64,000 nucleotides of DNA from Chryseobacterium shigense (GCF_900156575.1 NZ_FTNY01000004.1:620001-684000); one strand, 5' to 3'. Shown: positions 25,794-35,603, counted from the stretch's first letter. Program-made: numbers and translations. The notes: generated from the sequence alone by a model not told the origin.

Positions 25794-27020
25794 TTAATGA
25801 ATCAGATTTCCGTTGATATAAATATGCTCAGCATTCAGACTTCCCTGGTTGTACAGTATATTCTGGAAATTATCCGTTTTAAAAGTTACAAAATCTGCTT
25901 TTTTACCGGTTTCCAGTTTTCCTATGTCTTCAAGACCTAAAGCATATGCTGCACGGAAGGTCATTCCTGCCAATACTTCAGCAGTTGTTAATTTTTCAAA
26001 TGTGGCCAAAATAGAGGCTTGGGTAATTAAATTTCCCATGGGTGCAGATCCGGGGTTCCAGTCGCTGGCAATAGCAACGATCGCTCCCGCATCCAATAGT
26101 TTTCTGGCTGGTGTAAATTTTTCGCCTAATCCTAAGCTTGCTCCCGGAAGTGCTGTTGCTACCGTATCTGATTTTGCTAAAAACTCAATATCTTCATCAA
26201 TGGTAGCTTCCAGATGGTCTGCAGATTTCGCTCCTACTTCTACGGCAATTCTTGAACTTCCCGGTGTAAACTGGTCTGCATGAACAGTTATATCAAAACC
26301 TAAATCTTTAGTTTTAAGAAGGAAATCTTTACTTTCTTCCGGCTGAAATGCCGATTTCTCGATAAATATGTCTACACGCGTTGCCAGCGCTTCTTCTTTT
26401 ACCTTAGGCAAGATTTCGGTGATGATATAATGTAAGTATTCTTCATTACTTCCTTCAAAATCTCTTGGCTTCAGATGGGCAGAAAGACAGGTAGGAACCA
26501 GTTTAGCCTGGGTAAAACTTTGTGCTTTTTTAATGATTCTGAGCATTTTCAGCTCGTTTTCCACATCTAATCCGTAACCGCTTTTCACTTCAATCGTTGT
26601 GATTCCCAATGAGATCAGAAAGTTGATTCTTTCGAGTAAAGTCTTTAGTAATTCCTCTTCTGAAGCACTTCTCGTATGTTGTACAGAACTCCAGATTCCA
26701 CCACCGCTTTCAGCTATTTCCAGGTATGTTTTTCCAGCGTTACGCATAGCAAAATCATTTGCCCGGTTGCCTCCGAAACAGATGTGGGTATGAGAATCTA
26801 CAAATCCCGGAAGAGCAACCTGCTCACCTTCTATATTTTCAACAGGTATATTCTGATGATAAGATTTAAGGGTTTCGAAATTTCCAATTTCCTGAATTAT
26901 ACCGTCATTCACTACAATTCCTCCGTCTACAATAATATCAATTTGTTCATCGGAAAGTTTTCCTCTTAAAGGGAGATTGGCCAATGTTACAATTTGTTTG
27001 AAAGGTCCTATTAATTTCAT
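25794..27020 (-). CDS. hutI: Imidazolonepropionase
   Basis: 408 residues of the amidohydrolase superfamily. Metal ligands and substrate residues are visible in FVDSHTHICFGGNRANDF, TIEVKSGYGLD, ITVHADQFTPG, SADHLEATID and ATALPGASLGLGEKFTPAR, followed by ASDWNPGSAPMGNL with the catalytic Asp. It hydrolyses 4-imidazolone-5-propionate to N-formimidoyl-glutamate, the substrate of HutG encoded nearby. Confidence 0.95.
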   Translation of the reverse strand: MKLIGPFKQIVTLANLPLRGKLSDEQIDIIVDGGIVVNDGIIQEIGNFETLKSYHQNIPVENIEGEQVALPGFVDSHTHICFGGNRANDFAMRNAGKTYLEIAESGGGIWSSVQHTRSASEEELLKTLLERINFLISLGITTIEVKSGYGLDVENELKMLRIIKKAQSFTQAKLVPTCLSAHLKPRDFEGSNEEYLHYIITEILPKVKEEALATRVDIFIEKSAFQPEESKDFLLKTKDLGFDITVHADQFTPGSSRIAVEVGAKSADHLEATIDEDIEFLAKSDTVATALPGASLGLGEKFTPARKLLDAGAIVAIASDWNPGSAPMGNLITQASILATFEKLTTAEVLAGMTFRAAYALGLEDIGKLETGKKADFVTFKTDNFQNILYNQGSLNAEHIYINGNLIH

Positions 27021-27205
27021 TGATCAAAGATTAAGCTAAGCTTGTTTATAATTAATTTTTCCTCTCAAAAATACTTAAAATATATCAATATCCTCCATCT
27101 AAATAAGGCTTAGTCTTTACCTCAGCCTCTATCCCAGCCTGCGTAATCCCTTTTTCCAATCCCTGAAATTTCTCAGTCCACCCCTCAACCTTAGTCTAAA
27201 TTTGT

Positions 27206-27213
27206 TATCTTTG
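27206..27213 (+). promoter_or_regulatory. -7 element of the ruvB promoter
   Basis: TATCTTTG fits TAnnTTTG exactly and ends 19 nt before the ruvB ATG. A matching -33 TTG is not seen at the usual distance. Confidence 0.65.
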
Positions 27214-27232
27214 AGGTAAATGAAATGAATTA

Positions 27233-28255
27233 ATGCCAGACTTTTTACATCCAGATAAGGAAAACTACTCGCATGAAGAGCTTATGCAGGAGGAGCAGAT
27301 CCGTCCGCAGAGTTTTAAAGACTTTGCCGGGCAGAGAAAAACTTTGGAAAACCTTGAAGTTTTCGTGAGTGCTGCCAAAAGACGGGGTGGAGCTCTCGAT
27401 CATGTTCTTTTGCACGGTCCGCCGGGTCTGGGTAAAACCACTTTAGCCAATATCATTGCTAATGAACTTGGTGTAGGCTGCAAAATCACTTCCGGTCCTG
27501 TTTTGGATAAACCTGGAAGTTTAGCAGGATTACTTACCAATCTGGAGGAAAATGACGTTCTTTTTATTGATGAGATTCACCGTCTGTCTCCTATCGTGGA
27601 GGAATATCTGTATTCTGCGATGGAGGATTATAAGATCGATATAATGCTAGAAACCGGGCCTAATGCAAGAAGTGTCCAGATCGGACTGAATCCTTTTACC
27701 TTAGTAGGAGCAACTACCCGAAGCGGAATGCTGACGAAACCGATGCTGGCGAGATTCGGGATTCAGAGCAGACTGGAATATTATTCGGTAGAGCTTTTAT
27801 CGATGATCATCCAGAGAAGTTCACGCGTTTTAGGAAGTAAGATTTATGAAGATGCAGCCATAGAAATTGCGAGAAGAAGCCGTGGAACTCCCAGAATTGC
27901 GAATGCTTTGCTAAGGAGAGTCCGTGATTTCGCTGAGATCAAAGGAAATGGTGAAATTGAGATCAACATTACCAAATATGCATTGAATTCTCTGAATGTA
28001 GATGAGTTTGGTTTAGATGAAATGGATAACAAGATCATGCGGGTGATGATAGAAAACTTCAAAGGAAAACCGGTAGGAATTTCTGCGTTGGCGACTTCCA
28101 TTGCAGAAAACCCTGAAACCCTGGAAGAGGTGTACGAACCGTTTTTGATCCAGGAAGGATTTATTATCAGAACACCAAGAGGAAGAGAAGTGACGGACAA
28201 AGCTTATAAACATTTAAATATAGCCATACCGAGAAGTCCCGGAGAATTATTTTAA
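27233..28255 (+). CDS. ruvB: Holliday junction branch migration helicase RuvB
   Basis: 340 residues. AAA+ motifs include Walker A GPPGLGKTTLAN, Walker B VLFIDEIHRL, sensor 1 LVGATTRSGML and the C-terminal winged-helix with IRTPRGREVTDKAYKHL. It forms the hexameric motor that drives branch migration with RuvA. The start MPDFLHPDKENYSHEEL is chosen over nothing longer, as no in-frame upstream ATG fits the promoter. The next gene starts 6 nt later. Confidence 0.97.
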   Translation: MPDFLHPDKENYSHEELMQEEQIRPQSFKDFAGQRKTLENLEVFVSAAKRRGGALDHVLLHGPPGLGKTTLANIIANELGVGCKITSGPVLDKPGSLAGLLTNLEENDVLFIDEIHRLSPIVEEYLYSAMEDYKIDIMLETGPNARSVQIGLNPFTLVGATTRSGMLTKPMLARFGIQSRLEYYSVELLSMIIQRSSRVLGSKIYEDAAIEIARRSRGTPRIANALLRRVRDFAEIKGNGEIEINITKYALNSLNVDEFGLDEMDNKIMRVMIENFKGKPVGISALATSIAENPETLEEVYEPFLIQEGFIIRTPRGREVTDKAYKHLNIAIPRSPGELF

Positions 28256-28261
28256 CGATCT

Positions 28262-28873
28262 ATGTTTATTCCAAAATTATACAGAAGCGAGGATTACAAC
28301 CTGATGAAAGAAATCATCAGGGAAAATGCTTTTGCTTTACTCATTTCTTCCGGTGAAAAAATAAGGGCCACTCATTCTATGATGATCCTAAATGAAGATG
28401 ATCCTAGCAACATCTATGTGGAAACTCATATTTCGAAAGCGAACCCTCAGGCAAAAACAGTAAAGGAAGGAGATGAAGTACTTTGTGATTTTCTGGGTGC
28501 TCATGCTTATATTTCAAGCAGCTGGTATGATCATATCAATGTGTCAACATGGAATTATGAGGCGGTACAGATCCACGGGAAGGTAGAACTGATGAATCAC
28601 GACGAATTGTACCAGCATCTGGATAAATTAACTTCTCAATATGAAAGTTTTCAGAAGTGTCCGGTAATGGTGAAAGATATGGGAAGGGAATTGGTAGAAA
28701 AGGAAATGAAAGGCGCTTTTGGACTGAAAATCATTCCTACGGAAATATTCATCAAGCAGAAACTTTCCCAGAACAGAAAGGAGCATGATTTTCAGAATAT
28801 CATTTCCGAGCTTGAAAATTCAGATGAGAATGGTAAAAAGATCGCTGAAAAAATGAAATTAATAAAGAAATAA
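28262..28873 (+). CDS. PaiB-like FMN-binding protein
   Basis: 203 residues resembling the PaiB family of flavin-binding split-barrel proteins, sometimes called FMN-binding negative transcriptional regulators. Typical blocks are the N-terminal MFIPKLYRSED, HISKANPQAKTVKEGDEVLCDFLGAHAYISSSWY and VSTWNYEAVQIHGKVELM. The core ends near 165 and a charged tail follows. It is cytosolic. Whether it acts as a regulator or as an oxidoreductase is not clear. It lies 6 nt after ruvB and 14 nt before the MBL gene. Confidence 0.85.
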   Translation: MFIPKLYRSEDYNLMKEIIRENAFALLISSGEKIRATHSMMILNEDDPSNIYVETHISKANPQAKTVKEGDEVLCDFLGAHAYISSSWYDHINVSTWNYEAVQIHGKVELMNHDELYQHLDKLTSQYESFQKCPVMVKDMGRELVEKEMKGAFGLKIIPTEIFIKQKLSQNRKEHDFQNIISELENSDENGKKIAEKMKLIKK

Positions 28874-28887
28874 TAATCAAAATATAT

Positions 28888-29754
28888 ATGAAATTATATC
28901 CAATACAATGTGGAAAATTTAAACTGGATGGCGGTGCCATGTTTGGAGTCGTCCCAAAGAGTTTGTGGGAAAAAACCAATCCTGCAGACGAAAAAAACCT
29001 GATCGAACTGGGAACAAGATCCCTGCTGATAGAAGACGGCAAGAAACTGATTCTTGTAGACTGCGGTCTCGGCAATAAACAAGATGATAAATTCTTTGGT
29101 CATTATTCTCTTTGGGGAGATGACAGTCTAGATAAAAATTTAAAGAAATTCGGTTTTGTAAAAGAGGATATCACCGATGTTTTCCTTACTCACCTTCACT
29201 TTGACCATTGTGGAGGCGCTATCGAATGGAACGACGACAGAACAGGATACAGACCTGCTTTTAAAAATGCACAGTTCTGGACCAACGATAATCACTGGAA
29301 ATGGGCTACGGAGCCTAATCCGAGAGAAAAAGCAAGTTTCCTGAAGGAAAATATCCTTCCGATACAGGAAAGTGGACAACTTAACTTTTTACCTTTACCT
29401 ACAACAGGAAATTACGGTTTTGCCCCTGATTTGAAAATGGATGTTATCTTTGTAGACGGACATACGGAAAAGCAAATGCTTCCGGTAATCCAATACCAGG
29501 AAAAAACAATTGTTTTCGCCGCAGACCTTATTCCTACAGCAGGACACATCAACCAGGTGTATGTGATGGGCTATGATACCAGACCTCTTTTGACTATGGA
29601 AGAAAAAGGAAAGTTCCTGAAACAATGCGTAGATAATGAATATTTACTGTTCTTTGAACACGATGCCCACAATGAATTAGCGAGCCTTAAAATGACCGAA
29701 AAAGGGGTAAGATTAGACGAGATCCACAGTTTTAATGACGTTTTTGGATATTAA
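28888..29754 (+). CDS. MBL-fold metallo-hydrolase
   Basis: 288 residues with the metallo-beta-lactamase metal motif LTHLHFDHCGGA (HxHxDH), preceded by LILVDCGLG and followed by VDGHTEKQMLPVI, FAADLIPTAGHI and FFEHDAH for the remaining metal ligands. No signal peptide, so it is probably cytosolic. It resembles quorum-quenching-like and other small-ester MBL hydrolases but the substrate cannot be assigned. It sits in a compact plus-strand run ruvB, paiB-like, MBL, coaE. Confidence 0.88.
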   Translation: MKLYPIQCGKFKLDGGAMFGVVPKSLWEKTNPADEKNLIELGTRSLLIEDGKKLILVDCGLGNKQDDKFFGHYSLWGDDSLDKNLKKFGFVKEDITDVFLTHLHFDHCGGAIEWNDDRTGYRPAFKNAQFWTNDNHWKWATEPNPREKASFLKENILPIQESGQLNFLPLPTTGNYGFAPDLKMDVIFVDGHTEKQMLPVIQYQEKTIVFAADLIPTAGHINQVYVMGYDTRPLLTMEEKGKFLKQCVDNEYLLFFEHDAHNELASLKMTEKGVRLDEIHSFNDVFGY

Positions 29755-29763
29755 CTTTTGATT

Positions 29764-30393
29764 ATGGAAGAATTACATTCAGAGACACAGAAAGCAGAAC
29801 CGGAACCATCACCCAAGATCATTGGGCTTACCGGTGGTATAGGCTCAGGAAAGACTACTGTAGCCCATTTTATTGAAGAGTTTGGATTCCCGGTTTACTA
29901 TTCCGATGACAGGGCTAAAACCATTGTGAACGACAGTGAAGAACTCAAAATAAAGATCAAAGGATTACTAGGTGAACAAGCTTATGATTCAAACGGCCTT
30001 TATGATAGAAAATATGTAGCAGAAAAGGTTTTTAACAATAAAGATCTGCTTCATGAATTAAACGAAATCATTCATCCCGCTGTAAAGATTGATTTTGAAG
30101 AGTGGCTGAAAAAACAGACTAAATATTTAGTCTTCAAAGAGACCGCATTATTGTTTGAATTAAAACTAAACAGACAATGCTACAAATCTCTTCTGGTCAC
30201 TGCAGAAGATAATATCAGAACCAAAAGGGTCATGGACAGAGACGGAAAGACCTACCGTGAAGTAGAGTCCGTCATGGAAAAGCAGATGCCTGAAAAGGAT
30301 AAGATCAAGCTGGCAGACTGTATTATTTACAACAACACCAACCTGGAGGATCTTAAGGAACAAACCGAACGGATCGTTTTCAGTATAGAATAA
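29764..30393 (+). CDS. coaE: Dephospho-CoA kinase
   Basis: The ATG at 29764 is preferred; the frame also contains a TTG two codons earlier. It encodes 209 residues. A short charged N-terminal extension (EELHSETQKAEPEPSPK) precedes the P-loop GLTGGIGSGKTTVAHF. The DDRAK lid-region motif and the CoA-domain ALLFELKLNRQCYK follow. It phosphorylates dephospho-CoA in the last step of CoA synthesis. The gene ends just before a plus-strand terminator. Confidence 0.94.
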   Translation: MEELHSETQKAEPEPSPKIIGLTGGIGSGKTTVAHFIEEFGFPVYYSDDRAKTIVNDSEELKIKIKGLLGEQAYDSNGLYDRKYVAEKVFNNKDLLHELNEIIHPAVKIDFEEWLKKQTKYLVFKETALLFELKLNRQCYKSLLVTAEDNIRTKRVMDRDGKTYREVESVMEKQMPEKDKIKLADCIIYNNTNLEDLKEQTERIVFSIE

Positions 30394-30399
30394 ATATAG

Positions 30400-30429
30400 C
30401 CTCGTTAGATTTTTCTGACGAGGTTTTTT
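30400..30429 (+). terminator. coaE terminator
   Basis: A 9-bp stem (CCTCGTTAG with CTGACGAGG, one T-G pair) with a 6-nt loop is followed by six T residues. Confidence 0.85.
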
Positions 30430-30435
30430 AATAAT

Positions 30436-30460
30436 AAAAAAGCCCTCATTTCTGAGGGCT
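30436..30460 (-). terminator. Terminator of the FN3/GEVED protein gene
   Basis: An AGCCCTCA/TGAGGGCT 8-bp stem with a 4-nt loop is followed on the minus strand by a T-run, 23 nt after the stop of the 1,556-codon gene. Confidence 0.85.
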
Positions 30461-30482
30461 TCCTATATTTGAAATTTAAATA

Positions 30483-33400
30483 TTATTCTTTAATAAATTT
30501 CTTTTGAACTGTTTTACCATCGTCTTCAATATCTATTACATAAATCCCGCTGATCAGTTTACTTACATTGATCTGGTTGTTTAGCAAGATACCGTCACCG
30601 ATTACCTGTCCTGCAGAATTGTAGATCTTATACTTCGCTTTTTTGCTGATATTTTTCACATACAATACTGTGCTTACCGGGTTAGGGTAAATCATAATGT
30701 CAGTTTGGCTAACAGAGTTTGGCACTCCTTGCTTAGCGATTCTTACAGAGTAATCTTCTACCTCACCGTTAGCAAAATTAGTACAATTCACAGGAACTCC
30801 ATCTCTCATTAGTGCAATTCTCATCACCACATACTTGTAGTTTGTCATGCTTACATAAGCATCTACCGGTACATTGAATGTTCCTGTAACAGGACTTGTT
30901 GTATTCGGAGGTGATGTAAATACTCTTTCATCAAGATCAAAATATCCGTTTCTGTTGAAATCAATCCATACTGCAATTCCTTCGTCATGATTGGTTCCGT
31001 TCCATTTTTTCTCAATCGTGATCTGATTTCCTGTTGATCCCTGAACCATTTCTATGAATGTATCAGGTACTCCTGTATAATCTGTATAGCTGGAAGGTCC
31101 TGAAGCGTTTTCCATCTTAGGTCTGCCGCTTGGCGTTACTGTAACTTTAGCAATATGCTCATTTACAGAATTTTGAGACCCCATCTGGCAATAGACTACA
31201 GTAGGTGTTGTGAAATAATACGGCGGAGTATAGGTACCCGGCGTACCGTTACAAACATTTACTACCTGCATTTCATATTTCGTTTCTTCCAGTAATCCTG
31301 TTATTGTATAAGTATTGGTAGTCAGAGGAACATTTGTCCAGCTAGGAATACCTACTTTTCTATATCTTAGGATATAAGTGGCACCAGGGAAACCTTCCCA
31401 TGTAACTTCAGCCCATGTAGGGAAAAGTTGAAGAATAGTAAGTCCCGGAGGAGGAAGCTCACAAGTTCTTTCCGTTGTAAATACCTTCGGATTTGAATAA
31501 GGGTTAAGAGTTGTTTCTCCAACGCATTTGTTAGCCACTCTTACCTCATATTTTGTATAAGGATCCAAACCTGTTAATTGGTAGGTATTGGTAGGAGGAG
31601 CAATATTGGTAACCGGAGTCCAAACTGTAGCTCCTACTTTTCTCCATTCTAATGTATACGTAGAGCTTGCTGCAAGCGGTGCCCAGGTAATGAGTGCAGA
31701 ATTTGTAGTAATAGCACTTACCGTAACATTTGGAGGGGTAGGATCACATCTTGTTACAAAAGGCTTAAGTGCTGTAAATGCACCCGGAACGTCTCCACAC
31801 ACAGCGGCAACCTGAACTTCATAGTTAGTAGCCGGCGCTAAACCTGTCAATACAAGAGGAATGTTGTTAAGTAAAGCAGAAGCATATACTTGGGTCCAAG
31901 CTCCCGGAGGAGGTCCTACAAGTCTGTATCTCACAAGATAAGTCACGGTATTGGCAACTCCTGAGAAAGTAAGGGTAGCAGAATTGTACGTAGTCGTGAT
32001 TCCAGGTTGGTTTGGAGTTCCATTACTACATGGTCTGATTCTCACAGCATAATCTTCCACCTCACCGTTAACTGCGTTCTGGCATAATACCGGAGCACTG
32101 GTACGTTTAAGAACAACTCTCATAGTCGTAGTAAGCGGACCTGTATAAGCAGTTGCAGGAACCGTGAAACTATTATTAGTAACAGGAGTGGCTGTACTTG
32201 CTGGTGAGTTTAAGATCTGTTCTGATGCTTCAAAAACTCCGTTTCTGTTATAATCTATCCAAGCTGAAACAGCAACATTGCTTGTAGCACCTGTCCATCC
32301 TTTTGATACGGAAAGCTTATTATTGGCAGAACCTGCATCAAGAGTGATCAGTGTTTGAGGTGTTGTATAGCTTGTATAATTCGTCTGTACTGTTGTATTA
32401 TTCATTACTGGTACTCCAGGATTAGAGGACGTAAGCGTTACATTTGAAATGTGATCGTTCGTTCCTGTACCTGTCATAGGGCAGTAAGAAAGTGGTGGTG
32501 TCGTAAACTGTACCGTTCCAGAAAATGCTCCTGTAGAAGTTCCACATGTTGTAGATACCTGTACATCATATTTAGTCTGTTCAGTAAGTCCAGGGATTGT
32601 ATAGTTGTTTACTCCGGCAGCCAAAACCTGAGTGGTCCATGCTCCGCTAGGAGATACTCTCCATCTGATGGTGTAGGTAGCATTCGCAGCGCCCATCCAA
32701 TATACGGTAGCAGTAGTAGCTGTAAGGTTGGTAACGGTAATATTTGTAGGTGGAGCTGTAGTACAAGCAGGCTGATCTACAAGCTTCACAGCATAATCCT
32801 CTACTTCACCCCAAGTGAAAGTTCCACAAGCAGCTGCAGTAGCACTTTCTCTTATCGCTACACGCATACGGGTTGTAAGATTCCCCATATACACTCCCCC
32901 CGCAGCATTAGGCACAGGAAAAATAGCGGTTACAGGAGAGGTTGTATTACTTGGTGAATTCAATACTTGTTCAGAAGCTTCAAAAATTCCGTTTCTGTTA
33001 AAGTCAATCCAAACTCCGGTTCCGAACGACCATTGTGTTCCCGGCCAGCTTTTTTCTACAGTAACGGTATTGCTTGGCAGTCCTCTTACCAAAGTAACTA
33101 GCCTTGTAGGATCTGTACTGTAATCAGTATAATTGCTGAAATCTGAAGTACTGGTCATTGGTATGGCAGCAGTCGGGTTTACAGAAACCTTGCTGATGAA
33201 ACCGTCAATGGTAGTACTTGTAGAAGCAGAAGTACAATAAGATATCGCTGGCGTTGTAAAGGTCGTACTTGGAGAGAATGCTCCGGTAGTTCCTCCACAG
33301 ATTGTAGCAATCTGAACTTCATACTGAGTCTGTTCTGTAAGACCTGGTATCGGATAGCTGCTTGAAAGTGGTGCCGTAATATTTACGGTAGTCCATGCTC

Positions 33401-35153
33401 CTGAAGGGGCAACTCTATATCGCAATACATAAGTTGCTCCAGTAGAAGGCAACCAGCTTACCTGAGCAGTAGTCGGGGTAATGTTTGAAACGGTGATGTT
33501 TCCTGGAGGCGCACTGCTACAAGGTTGTAAAGCAATAACATTTAATGTAAAATCTACATAATTCCCAGAAGTAGCTTGTCCGCAAGAAGTAAGAGCACCA
33601 GACCAAGATGTTGCTGTTCTTACTCTATAGTTGCCTGGAGCCTGTGCTGCAGGAATATTGATAATTGCAGTTCCATTGGTAGCATAAGTAGTCGTTGCCA
33701 AAACGGTCTCGCCCGGATCATTAAAGTTCATGTTATTATTCCAGTCTACCCAAACATAATAATAATAGGTACTGGTTCCACTATTCAGATTCATCGTTAC
33801 CGTGTTGCTTGGCAAAGCTGAAATCACTGAAGCTGTACTGTTAACATAACCTGAATAGGAAGTCGCTGAATAATTTAAATTCGTAATTGCTCCTGTTGTG
33901 TTAACCGTTCTCAGGTAATAAGTCGTTGTAGTTCCTCCTGTAGGTGTACAATATCCGGTAAGTACCGTCATAGGTCCTGTCCATGTACTCTTGTCTGTAT
34001 CACTACATTTCGATCTTACCCATACGTAGTAAGTACCATTGGCAGTCAATGGAGATAGTGTTGCAGTGGTTCCCGTAACCGTCTGTGAAGGTACCGTTGC
34101 ACCTGTAGGTGCTGTAGCAGAAGTACTGTAATAAACTTCATATCCGTTGGCAGGAGCAGGTGAAGGCGCCGTCCAGCTGATTGTGGCACTCGTTGGTACT
34201 ACCGTTCCTAAAGTCAATGCTGTAGGAGCTATACATGACGGTGGTGTAGTCAACGTTAATTGTCCTACCCATGTACTCTGGTCAGTCGCACTACATCTTG
34301 ATCTTATCCACACATAGTAGGTTGTATTAGGGACTAATGGAGAAAGAGTTACCCCAGTTCCTGTAGTCACCGTTTGTGTAGGTGGAGTTGCAGCCGTTGG
34401 GGCTGTAGCTGTTGTACTGTAATATACATCATATCCTCCTGCAGGTACCGCAGAAGGTGCAGTCCAGCTAATGGGTGCACTCGTTGCCGTTATAGTTCCT
34501 GAAGTTAGCCCTATAGGGGGTAAACAAGAAGGTGGTGGCCCAAAGGTTAGCTGAACATTGGGTCTGTTTCCATCCACTGTTCCGTTGCCAGTTGGCGCTG
34601 TAGTATCTGTTTCAAGATACATATGTTTCGATGCACTCGTGGAATAGGTAAAGGAATTTCCTGTTGAAGTTCCATTTCCGCCACCGCCATAGTTTGTTTC
34701 AACCAATACCATCAGGTTTTCTGTCCCATTATAATAATAAGGGTTTTGAAGCGTGACGGTATTCCATCCTGTAGGGATGCTGTTGATTGTCCCATTGTAC
34801 ACTAAAGTAGCACCGGTGGTTGCAGTAGCCCAGTTTTGAGCTGTAATCGTAGTGGTTGCAGCCGGAACAGATTTTAAATAAATCTTAACCGGAGTAGCAA
34901 TACTTGTGGCTACTGTTGCATTCCATGCTATGGACAGAACACTTCCACCCGCAGGAATATTCGCTTCTGCAGCTGTGTAAAGTGACGCGTCTCTTTGGAA
35001 TCCGTAGTAGGTACTCAAAGGATACCTTTGTGTACTTGTTCCTGTACCAATTGTAACTGTTTGTGCTTGTGTGAACAGCCCGAAGACCATACAAAGCAAT
35101 GTTATGAGCACCCTAAAGGGCCTGCTCATTTTACAGAGTAAAAATCCACTCAT
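30483..35153 (-). CDS. Giant secreted FN3/GEVED repeat protein with T9SS type A sorting domain
   Basis: 1,556 residues. The signal peptide (MSRPFRVLITLLCMVFGLFTQAQT) begins at the ninth codon, so the start may be 35129. After a 180-residue N-terminal domain come fibronectin type III modules and GEVED modules, in the order FN3-FN3-GEVED-FN3-GEVED-FN3-GEVED-FN3-FN3-FN3-GEVED; the signature GEVEDYAVKL/GEVEDYAVRI/GEVEDYSVRI is clear in three, the first ends GNYVDFTLNV. Each GEVED module has a calcium-loop-like WIDFNRNGxFE segment. The last 75 residues (IMIYPNPVSTVLYV to VQKKFIKE) are a type A T9SS tail, so the protein is exported through the outer membrane, probably to the surface. An adhesin role is inferred. 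Confidence 0.92.
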   Translation of the reverse strand: MSGFLLCKMSRPFRVLITLLCMVFGLFTQAQTVTIGTGTSTQRYPLSTYYGFQRDASLYTAAEANIPAGGSVLSIAWNATVATSIATPVKIYLKSVPAATTTITAQNWATATTGATLVYNGTINSIPTGWNTVTLQNPYYYNGTENLMVLVETNYGGGGNGTSTGNSFTYSTSASKHMYLETDTTAPTGNGTVDGNRPNVQLTFGPPPSCLPPIGLTSGTITATSAPISWTAPSAVPAGGYDVYYSTTATAPTAATPPTQTVTTGTGVTLSPLVPNTTYYVWIRSRCSATDQSTWVGQLTLTTPPSCIAPTALTLGTVVPTSATISWTAPSPAPANGYEVYYSTSATAPTGATVPSQTVTGTTATLSPLTANGTYYVWVRSKCSDTDKSTWTGPMTVLTGYCTPTGGTTTTYYLRTVNTTGAITNLNYSATSYSGYVNSTASVISALPSNTVTMNLNSGTSTYYYYVWVDWNNNMNFNDPGETVLATTTYATNGTAIINIPAAQAPGNYRVRTATSWSGALTSCGQATSGNYVDFTLNVIALQPCSSAPPGNITVSNITPTTAQVSWLPSTGATYVLRYRVAPSGAWTTVNITAPLSSSYPIPGLTEQTQYEVQIATICGGTTGAFSPSTTFTTPAISYCTSASTSTTIDGFISKVSVNPTAAIPMTSTSDFSNYTDYSTDPTRLVTLVRGLPSNTVTVEKSWPGTQWSFGTGVWIDFNRNGIFEASEQVLNSPSNTTSPVTAIFPVPNAAGGVYMGNLTTRMRVAIRESATAAACGTFTWGEVEDYAVKLVDQPACTTAPPTNITVTNLTATTATVYWMGAANATYTIRWRVSPSGAWTTQVLAAGVNNYTIPGLTEQTKYDVQVSTTCGTSTGAFSGTVQFTTPPLSYCPMTGTGTNDHISNVTLTSSNPGVPVMNNTTVQTNYTSYTTPQTLITLDAGSANNKLSVSKGWTGATSNVAVSAWIDYNRNGVFEASEQILNSPASTATPVTNNSFTVPATAYTGPLTTTMRVVLKRTSAPVLCQNAVNGEVEDYAVRIRPCSNGTPNQPGITTTYNSATLTFSGVANTVTYLVRYRLVGPPPGAWTQVYASALLNNIPLVLTGLAPATNYEVQVAAVCGDVPGAFTALKPFVTRCDPTPPNVTVSAITTNSALITWAPLAASSTYTLEWRKVGATVWTPVTNIAPPTNTYQLTGLDPYTKYEVRVANKCVGETTLNPYSNPKVFTTERTCELPPPGLTILQLFPTWAEVTWEGFPGATYILRYRKVGIPSWTNVPLTTNTYTITGLLEETKYEMQVVNVCNGTPGTYTPPYYFTTPTVVYCQMGSQNSVNEHIAKVTVTPSGRPKMENASGPSSYTDYTGVPDTFIEMVQGSTGNQITIEKKWNGTNHDEGIAVWIDFNRNGYFDLDERVFTSPPNTTSPVTGTFNVPVDAYVSMTNYKYVVMRIALMRDGVPVNCTNFANGEVEDYSVRIAKQGVPNSVSQTDIMIYPNPVSTVLYVKNISKKAKYKIYNSAGQVIGDGILLNNQINVSKLISGIYVIDIEDDGKTVQKKFIKE

Positions 35154-35603
35154 ATTTTTTTAAATTTAATGATAACAATAGTATAAAGTAATTGTAGTGT
35201 TTCTTATTTTGGTGTTCAAATATCAATTTAAAACATCCATTTTACATATAATCTGTATTGAAAAGAATAGTTTTTTAATTCATACGCTAATATTTTAATA
35301 ATTACACAAATCTAATAATTTTTTCACTATTAATATATCCATTCAAATATTTTTTTGTAAAAATTTCACAATAATAATACATTTTATACATTAAAACTTA
35401 AAATCTTCGATAGAGCCTGAGGATTTTATATTATTTGACTTCGTGTTATTTTCTGGTCTGAATTGGGAATAATCTATTGATATTTTTAATTCCTATTCGA
35501 AAAGAGATACACTATTGCACCAAAAGAACGGTTTAAAAAAAATTGGGTCAATCTTTAGGAGTCAGCTCACCAAATTCTTCAATAAAAACTGAAATTGGAT
35601 CAC
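35154..35603. other. Intergenic region upstream of the giant secreted protein
   Basis: About 450 nt of very AT-rich sequence with no convincing ORF on either strand. It must hold the promoter of the minus-strand giant gene. A TACTATTG word (one mismatch from TAnnTTTG) lies about 40 nt before the start on the minus strand. No repeat or RNA structure was recognised. Confidence 0.45.

Noticed and set aside
32451..32957. 168-codon plus-strand ORF rich in Cys, Arg and Ser
   Set aside because: It is antisense to the giant secreted protein and only reflects its Thr/Gly/Ala-rich codons.
30483..35153. Regularly spaced repeats considered as a possible array element
   Set aside because: They are diverged codons of FN3 and GEVED protein modules in one open frame.
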